NCBI RefSeq assembly: GCF_013114545.1
Contig: NZ_VTXI01000002.1
Coordinates: forward strand, 186,001-250,000
Direction of reading: 5' to 3'
From: Vibrio sp. RE86
GTDB lineage: Bacteria; Pseudomonadota; Gammaproteobacteria; Enterobacterales; Vibrionaceae
Length of the DNA: 64,000 nucleotides
A program made the translations under genes and the position numbers. The number at the start of each line of letters is the position of its first letter. Within the stretch, counting starts at the first letter, position 1. The notes beneath the pieces were generated by a model. It worked only from the letters and a program-made list of their open reading frames with translations. It was not told the DNA's origin and ran no database searches. This document shows, one piece after another, positions 28,457 through 36,306 of this stretch.

Positions 28457-28713
28457 TAGGCTTCCTTTAGAAGCTCTGTTACAGCATTAACAACGTCGTC
28501 GACGGTACGAACTGTGCTGAATTCTGCTGGCTTAATTTTTTTGCCAGTCACGTTTTGAAGATGAACGACGAGGTCAACGGCATCAATACTATCGAGATCA
28601 AGATCTTGGTATAGGTGAGCTTCAGGAACAATATCAGCGGCATCAATTTCAAACAGCTCCTCAAGGGCGCTTTTTACCTGTTTGAATACCTGTTCTTTGT
28701 TTACATCAGACAT
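28456..28713 (-). CDS. apeF: Acyl carrier protein (ApeF-type)
   Basis: 85 residues from ATG 28713, which has GGTAGGT upstream. The phosphopantetheine site is DLDLDSIDAVDLVVHL. It is one of two ACPs in the operon; in the characterised cluster they carry the starter and the growing chain. It ends one base into the membrane-protein gene. Confidence 0.9.
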   Translation of the reverse strand: MSDVNKEQVFKQVKSALEELFEIDAADIVPEAHLYQDLDLDSIDAVDLVVHLQNVTGKKIKPAEFSTVRTVDDVVNAVTELLKEA

Positions 28714-28728
28714 GAAATTACCTACCAA

Positions 28729-28989
28729 TTATTCGCCAGTTTGTGCAGAAATATAGTTCGCAAGATTGCTAACAGATGCGAAGTGCTCACGAGTATTTGA
28801 GTCATCTGCATCAATCACAATGTTGTACTTTTTCTTAATGGCTAAACCCAGTTCTAATGCATCGATAGAATCTAAACCTAAGCCATCACCAAACAGTGGC
28901 GCTTCTGTTTCAATATCATCAATGGTTAGATCTTCTAGATTAAGAGCATCAATGATCAGTTGCTTAATTTCGTTATGTAGTTTTTCCAC
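28729..28989 (-). CDS. apeE: Acyl carrier protein (ApeE-type)
   Basis: 86 residues. The phosphopantetheine Ser is in GLGLDSIDALELGLAI. The sequence is acidic (LNLEDLTIDDIETEAPLFG), as usual for ACPs. Having two ACPs side by side is typical of APE operons. The 15-bp gap to apeF holds that gene's ribosome binding site. Confidence 0.9.
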   Translation of the reverse strand: MEKLHNEIKQLIIDALNLEDLTIDDIETEAPLFGDGLGLDSIDALELGLAIKKKYNIVIDADDSNTREHFASVSNLANYISAQTGE

Positions 28990-29005
28990 TTTTACCTACT
29001 TCTGA

Positions 29006-29770
29006 CTATTGGTTTTCTGGAAAGAGTGTCTCAGCTAAATGCTTTTGTAATCGGCGCGCAGCCAATGTTGGAGACGTAGTTTGCTCTATAAAGGGCGCAA
29101 CCTCAACTTTATCCTTAACTTCGACAAGGAAAAAAGGCTTTGTTGGGGGTACTTGATACCACTTTTTCTCTTTTGTGAGAAAGCTCGGAGAAACGGTAAT
29201 GTGCACGACGCGCATATCACGCTCTGTTCTGACGGCAATTTGTGCAGAGCCACGCTGCAACTTTGACTCAATACCGGGCGTTGTGCGCGTCCCTTCAGGA
29301 AAAACCAGAAGAACATTACCTTGGTCAAAGCGTTGCTCGCATATCGACAGCAAGTCGTCAGGCGTTTCGTTTGGGATATACCCCGCGGCTTTGACAATAT
29401 GCTTCATGAAAGGGTTCGCCCAAATTGCTGATTTCACCAAACAGTCGCATCGTTCTAATTGTGAGGCGATGAGCACGTAATCAATCAAACTCGGGTGGTT
29501 GGCGACAATCAGGCAATTTCGGTCTTGTTTTAAGATCTCTGCACCGACAATTTTGTAATCAATGGCGCCCGTAAACTTCATTAACTGACAAAAAGTATTA
29601 AATGAATGCTGAATGGCACCTTGAACTCGATATTCGGTCGCGGTTTTCCCTTTGGTGAATAAACGGATTAAAGGAATGATGACAAAGCTTAAAAATAAGC
29701 CGCCTAAACCAAAGGTAGTAAAACAGAATCCAGTCGCGAAAATACGCCAATATTGATCGAACGTTTTCAT
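29006..29770 (-). CDS. apeD: 1-acylglycerol-3-phosphate acyltransferase-like protein (ApeD-type)
   Basis: 254 residues. A membrane helix near residues 10-35 is followed by a PlsC-like acyltransferase domain: NHPSLIDYV gives the HX4D motif and FPEGTRTTPG the substrate-binding block. It probably attaches the polyene or a fatty acid to a lipid carrier. Start ATG 29770 overlaps the apeC stop as ATGA, the reason for rejecting a Met 18 bp upstream. Symbol by cluster order. Confidence 0.82.
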   Translation of the reverse strand: MKTFDQYWRIFATGFCFTTFGLGGLFLSFVIIPLIRLFTKGKTATEYRVQGAIQHSFNTFCQLMKFTGAIDYKIVGAEILKQDRNCLIVANHPSLIDYVLIASQLERCDCLVKSAIWANPFMKHIVKAAGYIPNETPDDLLSICEQRFDQGNVLLVFPEGTRTTPGIESKLQRGSAQIAVRTERDMRVVHITVSPSFLTKEKKWYQVPPTKPFFLVEVKDKVEVAPFIEQTTSPTLAARRLQKHLAETLFPENQ

Positions 29771-30507
29771 TTGCGCGTCCATTTCCATAACTGACGCTCA
29801 GATTGCAAAGTCCAGTCGTTATTATTGGATAAGAAATGACGAATGAAATCTAGCCCTTGCGGGAGTTCTGCTTGATAGCCATCGTTATTCTGCTCTTGAG
29901 ACACAGCATAATTGTCACCGCTAGATAAAACCAAACCTAATCCATAGCCGCGATAGTTCTGCGTTTCAAATTGCTGGTAAGGTTCAGGAAGAGGTTCGTC
30001 AAAATCAATCACAAGCACTTTGTGTTCAGGGTTATCAGCCAAGTAGATCCAAGCGTCTAACAAAGCACTGTGGAACGTGTTTTCTGCGGCTGCGATGGAA
30101 GTTAAAGGTAAGGCTTTTTTCGTCGCGATTGTCGCAAGGCCGGCAGCGGTGTTATGTACCGACTGAGAAAAGGCCATCGGAGACGCTTCTTCGCCTTGTA
30201 GAATGTCTTTAATCAGCCCCATGCTGCGATGAAGTTCACCGTGACGGCTAGCAAACACTAAGTAATCCACCTCATGTTCATTTAACAGTTCAATTGCGGT
30301 TTGAACGGCAAGCTTAGACAAATTACTCATTCGGCGGCGCATCATTGCAGGAATAGCAGAGGTGATGAGTTTGCTTTCTTCCGGCCAATGCAAGTCGTTT
30401 GCCCAATTTTCCCAATCCTGAGACAGTGAAAATCCGTTAGAATGCGCAAGCCAGGCATCAATATTAAATGAAATGTTTAGATTAGAGTTTGGCATAAGAG
30501 ATTGCAT
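29767..30507 (-). CDS. apeC: Truncated ketosynthase, chain-length-factor-like (ApeC-type)
   Basis: 246 residues, only the N-terminal half of a ketosynthase fold. The position of the catalytic Cys is replaced (SVHNTAAGLATIATKK has no Cys), so it cannot condense alone. In the Xenorhabdus pathway ApeC pairs with ApeO as a heterodimer and shapes chain length. It is the first gene of the minus-strand operon. The start may instead be the Met four codons on (30495); neither has a clear ribosome binding site. Confidence 0.85.
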   Translation of the reverse strand: MQSLMPNSNLNISFNIDAWLAHSNGFSLSQDWENWANDLHWPEESKLITSAIPAMMRRRMSNLSKLAVQTAIELLNEHEVDYLVFASRHGELHRSMGLIKDILQGEEASPMAFSQSVHNTAAGLATIATKKALPLTSIAAAENTFHSALLDAWIYLADNPEHKVLVIDFDEPLPEPYQQFETQNYRGYGLGLVLSSGDNYAVSQEQNNDGYQAELPQGLDFIRHFLSNNNDWTLQSERQLWKWTRK

Positions 30508-30567
30508 TGTTATTTTGACAGCGAAATACTATTACTGACTTATAAACCAAATAAGGAATTATTCGAA

Positions 30568-30960
30568 ATGTCACCACTTAAGTTACTTAGCTCACTATTG
30601 CTTGCTTTATTACTCGTTGGTTGTGGTCGTGTCCAGCCTGTAATGAATGTTGAGGATACTCCAGTTGGTTATAATCTTCAAAGCAAACAGGTGAAGATGG
30701 CGATTATGCAAGCAGCGACGAATCGTGGTTGGGTTGTTGAAGAGGTTAATGACTCTGAGTTGAATGCAAAAATTCATGTTCGCTCGCATTATGCGGAAGT
30801 AAAAATTCCATATAACGAGAAATTTTACTCAATTTATTATCTCAACTCAGATAATTTGAAAGCGGAAGGTGGCAAAATCCATCGAAACTACAATCGTTGG
30901 GTTAACAACCTGAATGTAGATATTAAGCGTCAGTTGTCGTTAGTAGCGGCATCTAAGTAA
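30568..30960 (+). CDS. Small lipoprotein of the APE cluster
   Basis: 130 residues. MSPLKLLSSLLLALLLVGCGR is a lipoprotein signal with lipobox LVGC and Gly-Arg after the Cys, consistent with outer-membrane sorting. The mature part resembles small APE-associated lipoproteins (KQVKMAIMQAATNRGWVVEEVNDSELNAKIHVRSHYAEVKIPY, a beta-alpha-beta unit). It is the first gene of the plus-strand trio, divergent from apeC. AAGGA lies at 30552-30556. Function unknown. Confidence 0.78.
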   Translation: MSPLKLLSSLLLALLLVGCGRVQPVMNVEDTPVGYNLQSKQVKMAIMQAATNRGWVVEEVNDSELNAKIHVRSHYAEVKIPYNEKFYSIYYLNSDNLKAEGGKIHRNYNRWVNNLNVDIKRQLSLVAASK

Positions 30961-30990
30961 CTCCATAAATGATGAATAGTTAGGTTTTTC

Positions 30991-32052
30991 GTGCGAGATA
31001 AAAACAGAGATCCCTTCAATGCATTGGAAGCAAAAACAGAAGCTCAAAAGCTCTCTTTTGCTCCAATCGTATTCCATACAGCCAGAACATTACGTGATAT
31101 TGGTGTGTTAGCTGCGTTAGATAAAGCGGGCAGTCAAGGCCTTACCGCAGAGCAAATCGCACAAGAAACTGGTGTTTCAGAGTATGGTGTTAAAGTCTTG
31201 CTCGATATGGCAATCAGCGCCGATATCGTGTTGTGGGACAAGCCTAACTATTCGCTCGCAAACCTTGGGTTTTTCCTGCTTTATGATGGGATGACCAAAG
31301 CGAACATGGATTTTACCGCGGACGTTTGTTACGCCGCGATGATGCACTTAACCGAAGCGATTTTAGAGGGTAAGCCTGCTGGCCTTAAAGAGCTTGGTGA
31401 GTGGGAGACGATTTATCAAGGGTTGTCTCAACTGCCTGAACAGGCGAAACAGAGCTGGTTTAATTTCGATCACTTCTATTCCGATCGTTCGTTTCCAGTT
31501 TTATTAGAAGAAGTGTTTAAGTCTAGCCCTAAGACGATTGTCGATATTGGTGGTAACACGGGTAAGTGGGCGATGCAGTGCTGTAATCATAACCCTGATG
31601 TCGAAGTGACGATCGTTGACCTTCCTCAGCAGCTTGAAATGGCAATGAAGAACGCTGCAGAGCATGGACACTCTGAACGTGTGCATCCTTTTCCGGCCAA
31701 CATGTTGGATAAACAGCAAGCGCTTCCTGACTCGGCCAATATTTGGTGGATGAGTCAGTTTTTAGATTGTTTCTCTCCTATGGAAATCCTAAGCATTTTG
31801 AAGCGAGTGAAGAATCAGCTTCGCGAGGGTGATTCCATCTACATTTTAGAGTTATTCTGGGATGCTCAAAAATACGAAGCGGCGTCTTATAGTTTGAATG
31901 CAACTTCGCTCTATTTTACTTGCCTAGCTAATGGCAACAGCCGTTTTTATCGTAGTGATGATTTCCTCGAAATTATCGAAGCTGCAGGGCTTGTCGTAGA
32001 AGAGCGAACCGATAATATTGGTCTTGGACACACACTACTAAAATTAAAATAA
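30991..32052 (+). CDS. SAM-dependent O-methyltransferase of the APE cluster
   Basis: 353 residues, starting at GTG 30991. Residues about 10-100 are a winged-helix dimerisation domain (TLRDIGVLAALDKAGSQGLTAEQIAQETGVSEYGVKVLLDM). The catalytic domain has the SAM motif IVDIGGNTGKWAM and DLPQQLEMA. This is the arrangement of COMT-type small-molecule methyltransferases. In APE pigments the aryl head group carries a methyl or methoxy substituent, so an aryl precursor is the likely substrate. It lies 30 bp after the lipoprotein gene. Confidence 0.85.
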   Translation: MRDKNRDPFNALEAKTEAQKLSFAPIVFHTARTLRDIGVLAALDKAGSQGLTAEQIAQETGVSEYGVKVLLDMAISADIVLWDKPNYSLANLGFFLLYDGMTKANMDFTADVCYAAMMHLTEAILEGKPAGLKELGEWETIYQGLSQLPEQAKQSWFNFDHFYSDRSFPVLLEEVFKSSPKTIVDIGGNTGKWAMQCCNHNPDVEVTIVDLPQQLEMAMKNAAEHGHSERVHPFPANMLDKQQALPDSANIWWMSQFLDCFSPMEILSILKRVKNQLREGDSIYILELFWDAQKYEAASYSLNATSLYFTCLANGNSRFYRSDDFLEIIEAAGLVVEERTDNIGLGHTLLKLK

Positions 32053-32099
32053 TGATCAGTGGCTAGGGGATACCTGAGGCCAAAGCAGTTGAAGTAATC

Positions 32100-33347
32100 A
32101 TGAAAAAAGAAAATACCCAAGTTGTCGTTGTTGGCGCAGGCCCGTCTGGTTCTACTGTTTCTGCCTTGCTACATGCGCAGAACATTGATGTTGTTGTGAT
32201 TGAAAAATCGCTTTTTCCTCGTTTCTCGATTGGAGAAAGTTTACTTCCTGCCTGTATGGAAGTGGTTGAGCAAGCGGGTATGTTGGAAGCGGTTAATAAT
32301 TATGGTTTCCAATTTAAAGATGGTGCTGCATTTCGTCGCAACGGGGTTTACACCCAGTTTAATTTTACCGATAAGTTTACTGAAGGCCCAGGAACGACAT
32401 TCCAAGTTCAGCGTGGCAATTTTGATAAAGTGCTTGCAGACAGTGCGGCGGAACAAGGCGTACCAATTCGTTATCAGCATGAGCTAATTGAACTGGAGTT
32501 TGTTGGCGAGCGTTCACTTTTAACGGTTAAGAGTGCACATGGCGAGAACTACCAGATTGAAGCCGATTATGTGCTAGATGCGAGTGGCTTTGGCCGAGTT
32601 CTACCACGTATGCTCAATCTTGAGGAGCCGTCATGTTTGCCTCCACGTAAAGCGATCTTCACCCATATAGTGGATAACATTGACCCGCAAGCCATTGAGT
32701 ACGACCGCGACAAAATACTCATCTCTGTCCACCCAGAGAATAATGACGTTTGGTACTGGCTGATCCCATTTTCAAATGGTGTGTGCTCATTTGGTGTTGT
32801 TGGCGAACCATCGTTCTTCGAAAACTACCCAGATGATAAGTTAGCTGCTTTAAAACAAATTGCTAATGAAGAACCAGGCTTAGCGACTTTACTCTCTAAT
32901 TCAGAGTACCCGAATCCGGTCGGAGAACTAGGGGGCTATTCGGCGAACGTTAAGCATCTCGCGACACCACATTATGCGCTGCTTGGTAACGCAGGGGAGT
33001 TCTTAGATCCTGTGTTTTCATCTGGCGTTACGATTGCAATGAAGTCTGCGCAATATGCGGCTGAATGCGTCGTAAAACAGTTAAATGGTGAAGAGGTCGA
33101 TTGGCAGCAAGAGTATGCCCAGCCTCTAATGGTCGGTGTGAACACGTTCAGGACCTACGTTGAAGGTTGGTACAACGGCATGCTTCAAGATGTGATTTTC
33201 TATCAAACGCCAAACCCTAGAATCAAGCAGATGATCAGCTCTATTTTGGCTGGTTATGCTTGGGATCAAGATAACCCATATGTTAAAAACAGTCAGCAAC
33301 GACTGGCGACGCTCGCTGAACTGGTTCGAGACGATAAAAGCGCATAA
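32100..33347 (+). CDS. FAD-dependent halogenase-like oxidoreductase
   Basis: 415 residues, cytoplasmic. The FAD-binding GxGxxG is VVGAGPSGS (11-19). The flavin-halogenase signature WxWxIP is intact at 218-223 (WYWLIP), and Lys73 (FQFKDGAAF) falls where the catalytic Lys of this family sits. A second FAD motif is ALLGNAGEFLDPVFSSGV. The whole is close to tryptophan/phenol halogenase-like oxidoreductases of pigment clusters. Location after the methyltransferase (47 bp) suggests halogenation or hydroxylation of the aryl head. No partner flavin reductase is in view. Confidence 0.78.
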   Translation: MKKENTQVVVVGAGPSGSTVSALLHAQNIDVVVIEKSLFPRFSIGESLLPACMEVVEQAGMLEAVNNYGFQFKDGAAFRRNGVYTQFNFTDKFTEGPGTTFQVQRGNFDKVLADSAAEQGVPIRYQHELIELEFVGERSLLTVKSAHGENYQIEADYVLDASGFGRVLPRMLNLEEPSCLPPRKAIFTHIVDNIDPQAIEYDRDKILISVHPENNDVWYWLIPFSNGVCSFGVVGEPSFFENYPDDKLAALKQIANEEPGLATLLSNSEYPNPVGELGGYSANVKHLATPHYALLGNAGEFLDPVFSSGVTIAMKSAQYAAECVVKQLNGEEVDWQQEYAQPLMVGVNTFRTYVEGWYNGMLQDVIFYQTPNPRIKQMISSILAGYAWDQDNPYVKNSQQRLATLAELVRDDKSA

Positions 33348-33448
33348 AGCTTGATTTGACTCAAGGGAACAATTGGCTAAAACGTGCCTTGCCAACCATA
33401 CTCTCTCAATATGGGTTATTGCTTGTAATGAGCTAAGGACGGCAGTGT

Positions 33449-33700
33449 ATGAAAAACGAATTAGACCCAACCAAAGTTCTTCAAGCCTATGAAATGGTGA
33501 TGACTAACGGTTCACCCACCGAACATGGGAAAATATACGAAGGTGTTGAAGCTTATTCTGATTACGATGGCTACAACGTTTACCTCAGAGGTAATGGCGT
33601 TGAGCTAAAAGTGGGTTTTCACAATACGTATCATCTTGATTATGACCAAGAGCATCTACGCGACAGTTTTTTAAAGAAAGTCGCGCAACTTGCCAAATGA
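33449..33700 (+). CDS. DUF3081-like small protein
   Basis: 83 residues, soluble, acidic. The sequence (NELDPTKVLQAYEMVMTNGSPTEHGKIYEGVEAYSDYDGYNVYLRGNGVELKVGFHNTYHLDY) looks like the DUF3081 family found in Vibrio. Function unknown. AAGGA upstream supports ATG 33449. It is followed by a terminator and is probably not part of the pigment cluster. Confidence 0.8.
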   Translation: MKNELDPTKVLQAYEMVMTNGSPTEHGKIYEGVEAYSDYDGYNVYLRGNGVELKVGFHNTYHLDYDQEHLRDSFLKKVAQLAK

Positions 33701-33701
33701 C

Positions 33702-33732
33702 TAAAGCCCGTACTCTACGCGGGCTTCTTTGT
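33702..33732 (+). terminator. Intrinsic terminator
   Basis: AAAGCCCG and CGGGCTT form a stem followed by CTTTGT. It ends the DUF3081-like gene and may also stop convergent transcription of the VOC gene. Confidence 0.75.
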
Positions 33733-33737
33733 ATGGG

Positions 33738-34157
33738 TTAGACAGTTAAGTTTCGCAGTTTTGGCTCATCACTGAGATATTCAACAAACTCAACTTCAAA
33801 GCCTGCTGGGTCAATAAAATAGACATTTTTTCTATACGGCTCGTCAGCCCCTGAAATCGCAATGTCGAAACCGGCTTGAGTTAGCCTTTCTATGACGGCA
33901 TCAACGCTATTAGTTACATAAGCGAAATGGGCTAGGCCAACTTGGTGACCTGAGAGCTCACGGTTTTCACCCTCGCCATGATCGCTCAATGCCAAATATT
34001 GGTAGTCATCACCAAAATGCAGCCAGTTTCTTGGTTTTCCACTCCATTCACCCTGACCTTCAGCACGCACATACCAGTGTGGGAAAGCGGCTTGGTAAAA
34101 CTTCAGCATCTCTGGAATATCTTTTACGACGAGATTTACATGTTCAAGCTGGATCAT
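33738..34157 (-). CDS. VOC-superfamily (glyoxalase/bleomycin resistance-like) protein
   Basis: 139 residues from ATG 34157, with AAGGAG five bases upstream; an in-frame Met 42 bp earlier lacks this. Two VOC modules are visible: MIQLEHVNLVVKDIPEMLKFYQAAF and GLAHFAYVTNSVDAVIERLTQAGF, ending NVYFIDPAGFEVEFVEYLSD with the metal-ligand Glu. The substrate is not evident. A strong SoxR/MerR-type promoter lies 41-71 bp upstream, so the gene is probably induced by redox-active compounds. Confidence 0.85.
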   Translation of the reverse strand: MIQLEHVNLVVKDIPEMLKFYQAAFPHWYVRAEGQGEWSGKPRNWLHFGDDYQYLALSDHGEGENRELSGHQVGLAHFAYVTNSVDAVIERLTQAGFDIAISGADEPYRKNVYFIDPAGFEVEFVEYLSDEPKLRNLTV

Positions 34158-34197
34158 AAGTATCTCCTTTTTTCTCTTATCCTTGCCAACACGAATC

Positions 34198-34228
34198 ATG
34201 CTAATACCTCAAGTTAAGTTGAGGTAAA
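34198..34228 (-). promoter_or_regulatory. SoxR/MerR-type promoter of the VOC gene
   Basis: Read on the minus strand, TTTACC (34228-34223) and TAGCAT (34203-34198) are separated by 19 bp, the long spacer typical of MerR-family activators. The spacer holds an almost perfect SoxR box. On the plus strand it reads CCTCAAGTTAAGTTGAGG (34207-34224), one base from the E. coli soxS site. E. coli soxS also has TTTACC as its -35. Confidence 0.75.
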
Positions 34229-34251
34229 GAGTTTTTTTAGTCTATTTTAAA

Positions 34252-34279
34252 AAAGCCAACAAATAGATTGTCGGCTTTG
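34252..34279 (-). terminator. Intrinsic terminator of the LPMO gene
   Basis: On the minus strand AAAGCC and GGCTTT enclose additional pairs (GACAA / TTGTT) and are followed by a T run. It lies about 40 bp after the LPMO stop codon. Confidence 0.65.
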
Positions 34280-34319
34280 GTTTCAATTAGGTTGAAAGGG
34301 AAGGTCTATTGGCCCTGGA

Positions 34320-35495
34320 TTAACGCCAAACGCCCCAGTCACCGGTAGTCCCTGGTTCTTCGCCCTTTGTCCACCATTGCGCTGTCCACTCTCTACCATT
34401 GTGGGTGACAACATCGCCAGTGTTATAGACTGCAGCTTGATCCCATAAATTAACGGGGTCAATTGGTGGGGTATCCCCTTTAATTAGAGATAGGGCATAG
34501 CTAAAGGAGTTATCTAGAGCAAAGACTTGGTTGGCGTAAATGTTGTTGGTATCAAACATGTAGTGGTTCATCTCTTGATGCCAAATACCTACGTACCAGT
34601 CGCCAGTTTGCTGAGCATTAAATTGATCGGCCATTTCCGCTGGCCAAGTTTGTGTATTGGTGGCTGAAATCGGCAGACTTAAGTCAACAATTTCAGTACC
34701 GCTAGCATCAAATGTGCGGAAGCGGATGGTGTCTCCAGCTTCGACAGGGCCAAAACCTTGTGGAACATAGTAGCCAAGTGAAGTGAGATTATTAACAGGA
34801 TCAGTTGGTTCGCCTGGGTCTGTCGGTGGCGTTGTACCGGTTGACGTTAAAGTGATATCACTACAGTTGTAGAAACCCTCACCCGCCACATCAATACGTT
34901 GCCAGCGAGTGTAGAGGATAGCATCTCCCGAGCGGTCAGCTGGGAAGGTGACTTTCATTCGGTAACGTTTCTCTGCATCAACCGCGATGTCACCAGCCGT
35001 GTCGATCAGATCTAAATCCGCCCAAGTTAAAGGCTTTGAAAAATCATGATTCGGTTTGGTTAGATAGAACTCCCAGTAAGAAGGGTTGTGAGGTGCTTTG
35101 CCGAAGAAGACAAAATCGATTTGATTGTTCTCATCTAACGCGACATTGGTTCTTTGCCAATGCGGCGAAGCAATACTTAAGCCTTTTTTAGCGCCATCGC
35201 CAGCCGAGCAGAGTTGGCCGTCTGGTACAATCGCTTGTACATGCGCCATATCGCGATAATTTGGAACGTTCGCAGCGGTCTCGCTACGTTGAACAAATGG
35301 GTATGCCCCTGACATATCGTAAGCTGCTTGACAGGCAAGGTTTGGGATTTCATTGGTCCAAAAGCCGCCATCTTCATAACAGATATTCTGACGAGCGTTT
35401 GGATACTCTACCCAACCATGAGCAGAAACATTAAATGAACTGATGGCGGCAAGAGTCGTTGCTGCAATCAGAGGGGAGATCACTTTTACTTTCAT
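34320..35495 (-). CDS. Chitin-active lytic polysaccharide monooxygenase (AA10) with C-terminal CBM5/12
   Basis: 391 residues. The signal peptide ends NVSA, leaving His26 (HGWVEYP) as the mature N-terminus. With His136 (APHNPSYWEFYLT) this forms the copper brace of AA10 enzymes, which oxidatively cleave crystalline chitin outside the cell. Residues 26-220 are the AA10 domain. A Pro/Asp linker (PPTDPGEPTDP) follows, then a beta-rich domain of about 100 residues, then a chitin-binding CBM5/12 at 350-391 (LWDQAAVYNTGDVVTHNGREWTAQWWT). Related to Vibrio spindolin-like proteins. Confidence 0.93.
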   Translation of the reverse strand: MKVKVISPLIAATTLAAISSFNVSAHGWVEYPNARQNICYEDGGFWTNEIPNLACQAAYDMSGAYPFVQRSETAANVPNYRDMAHVQAIVPDGQLCSAGDGAKKGLSIASPHWQRTNVALDENNQIDFVFFGKAPHNPSYWEFYLTKPNHDFSKPLTWADLDLIDTAGDIAVDAEKRYRMKVTFPADRSGDAILYTRWQRIDVAGEGFYNCSDITLTSTGTTPPTDPGEPTDPVNNLTSLGYYVPQGFGPVEAGDTIRFRTFDASGTEIVDLSLPISATNTQTWPAEMADQFNAQQTGDWYVGIWHQEMNHYMFDTNNIYANQVFALDNSFSYALSLIKGDTPPIDPVNLWDQAAVYNTGDVVTHNGREWTAQWWTKGEEPGTTGDWGVWR

Positions 35496-35747
35496 TATTC
35501 ATCCTTAAATTTGGCTGATAAATCGTTCAAATAATGGTCATTCAATTATTTGCACAATAAAATTAGCCGGATGAATGCGAATAAATAAAAGCATTTGCGG
35601 TGGGGATTGTTAGAGTAAAAGACGCCCCCAAACTATTTTGTCGTACTGCTTCCTAGGCAGCAGAGTCTTACGAGTGACTTCAAATGTTGCTTCAATCGAT
35701 AAAGAAAGCCCCCGACAACTGAGTCAAGATTATCAGGGGCTTAGGTG

Positions 35748-36110
35748 TTAGTCTTCTCCGACTAGGCTGGCATCTTCTGAGTAGTCTTCGATGCTGCTAG
35801 CGTCAGGTTTTGTGCGACCATTCAATGTATGGAATCGCTTACGACCACGAGCAAGCTGAACATACTTAAGCCAAACTCGTTCTAGCTTTGACTTCGCTTT
35901 ACCCGGATGAGCAATCACCTTGATGAAGTGTTTCTCTTCCGCGTTTTCAGGCAGCAAATCACCAGACTCCAAGCCCAGCATTGTGTCGCCATAAAGCGTT
36001 AGGATTTCTTCCTCAGCCAAAGTAAAATCGCCAGACTTGGCGAAGCCACGTGGAAACTTAGTGTTGTCGTAAAAACGTTTTTTGCCATGACGAAATTGAG
36101 TGTCAGACAT
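35748..36110 (-). CDS. maoP: MaoP / YifE-family protein (DUF413)
   Basis: 120 residues. FRHGKKRFYDNTKFPRGFAKSGDFTLAEEEILTLYG is the DUF413 signature, and the middle GDLLPENAEEKHFIKVI also fits YifE. In E. coli MaoP with the maoS site organises the Ori macrodomain. As in E. coli, it is divergent from hdfR, so the gene pair is conserved. AGAGG upstream of ATG 36110. Whether a maoS-like site lies in the 196-bp gap was not determined. Confidence 0.88.
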   Translation of the reverse strand: MSDTQFRHGKKRFYDNTKFPRGFAKSGDFTLAEEEILTLYGDTMLGLESGDLLPENAEEKHFIKVIAHPGKAKSKLERVWLKYVQLARGRKRFHTLNGRTKPDASSIEDYSEDASLVGED

Positions 36111-36306
36111 TTTGGTAGCCTCTATAAAAACCTACATGGGAATCTAGAGCGAAAAGTAGGCGGAAAATTCATAAAAGAAAAACAAAACCTTTTTATCTTC
36201 ACTATTGAATAGTTTTATTAAATTTAGATAACACTTTAGTGACTTGAAGATTATAAAATTTCGCCGCACTTGCTAATCTTACAAGATCGTCGGTAGAGGA
36301 AATCCA

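Noticed and set aside
30515..30546. TTGACA at 30515-30520 with TATAAA at 30541-30546 as promoter of the lipoprotein-methyltransferase-halogenase operon
   Set aside because: The spacer would be 20 bp, outside the normal range; no better -10 was found, so not listed as a feature.
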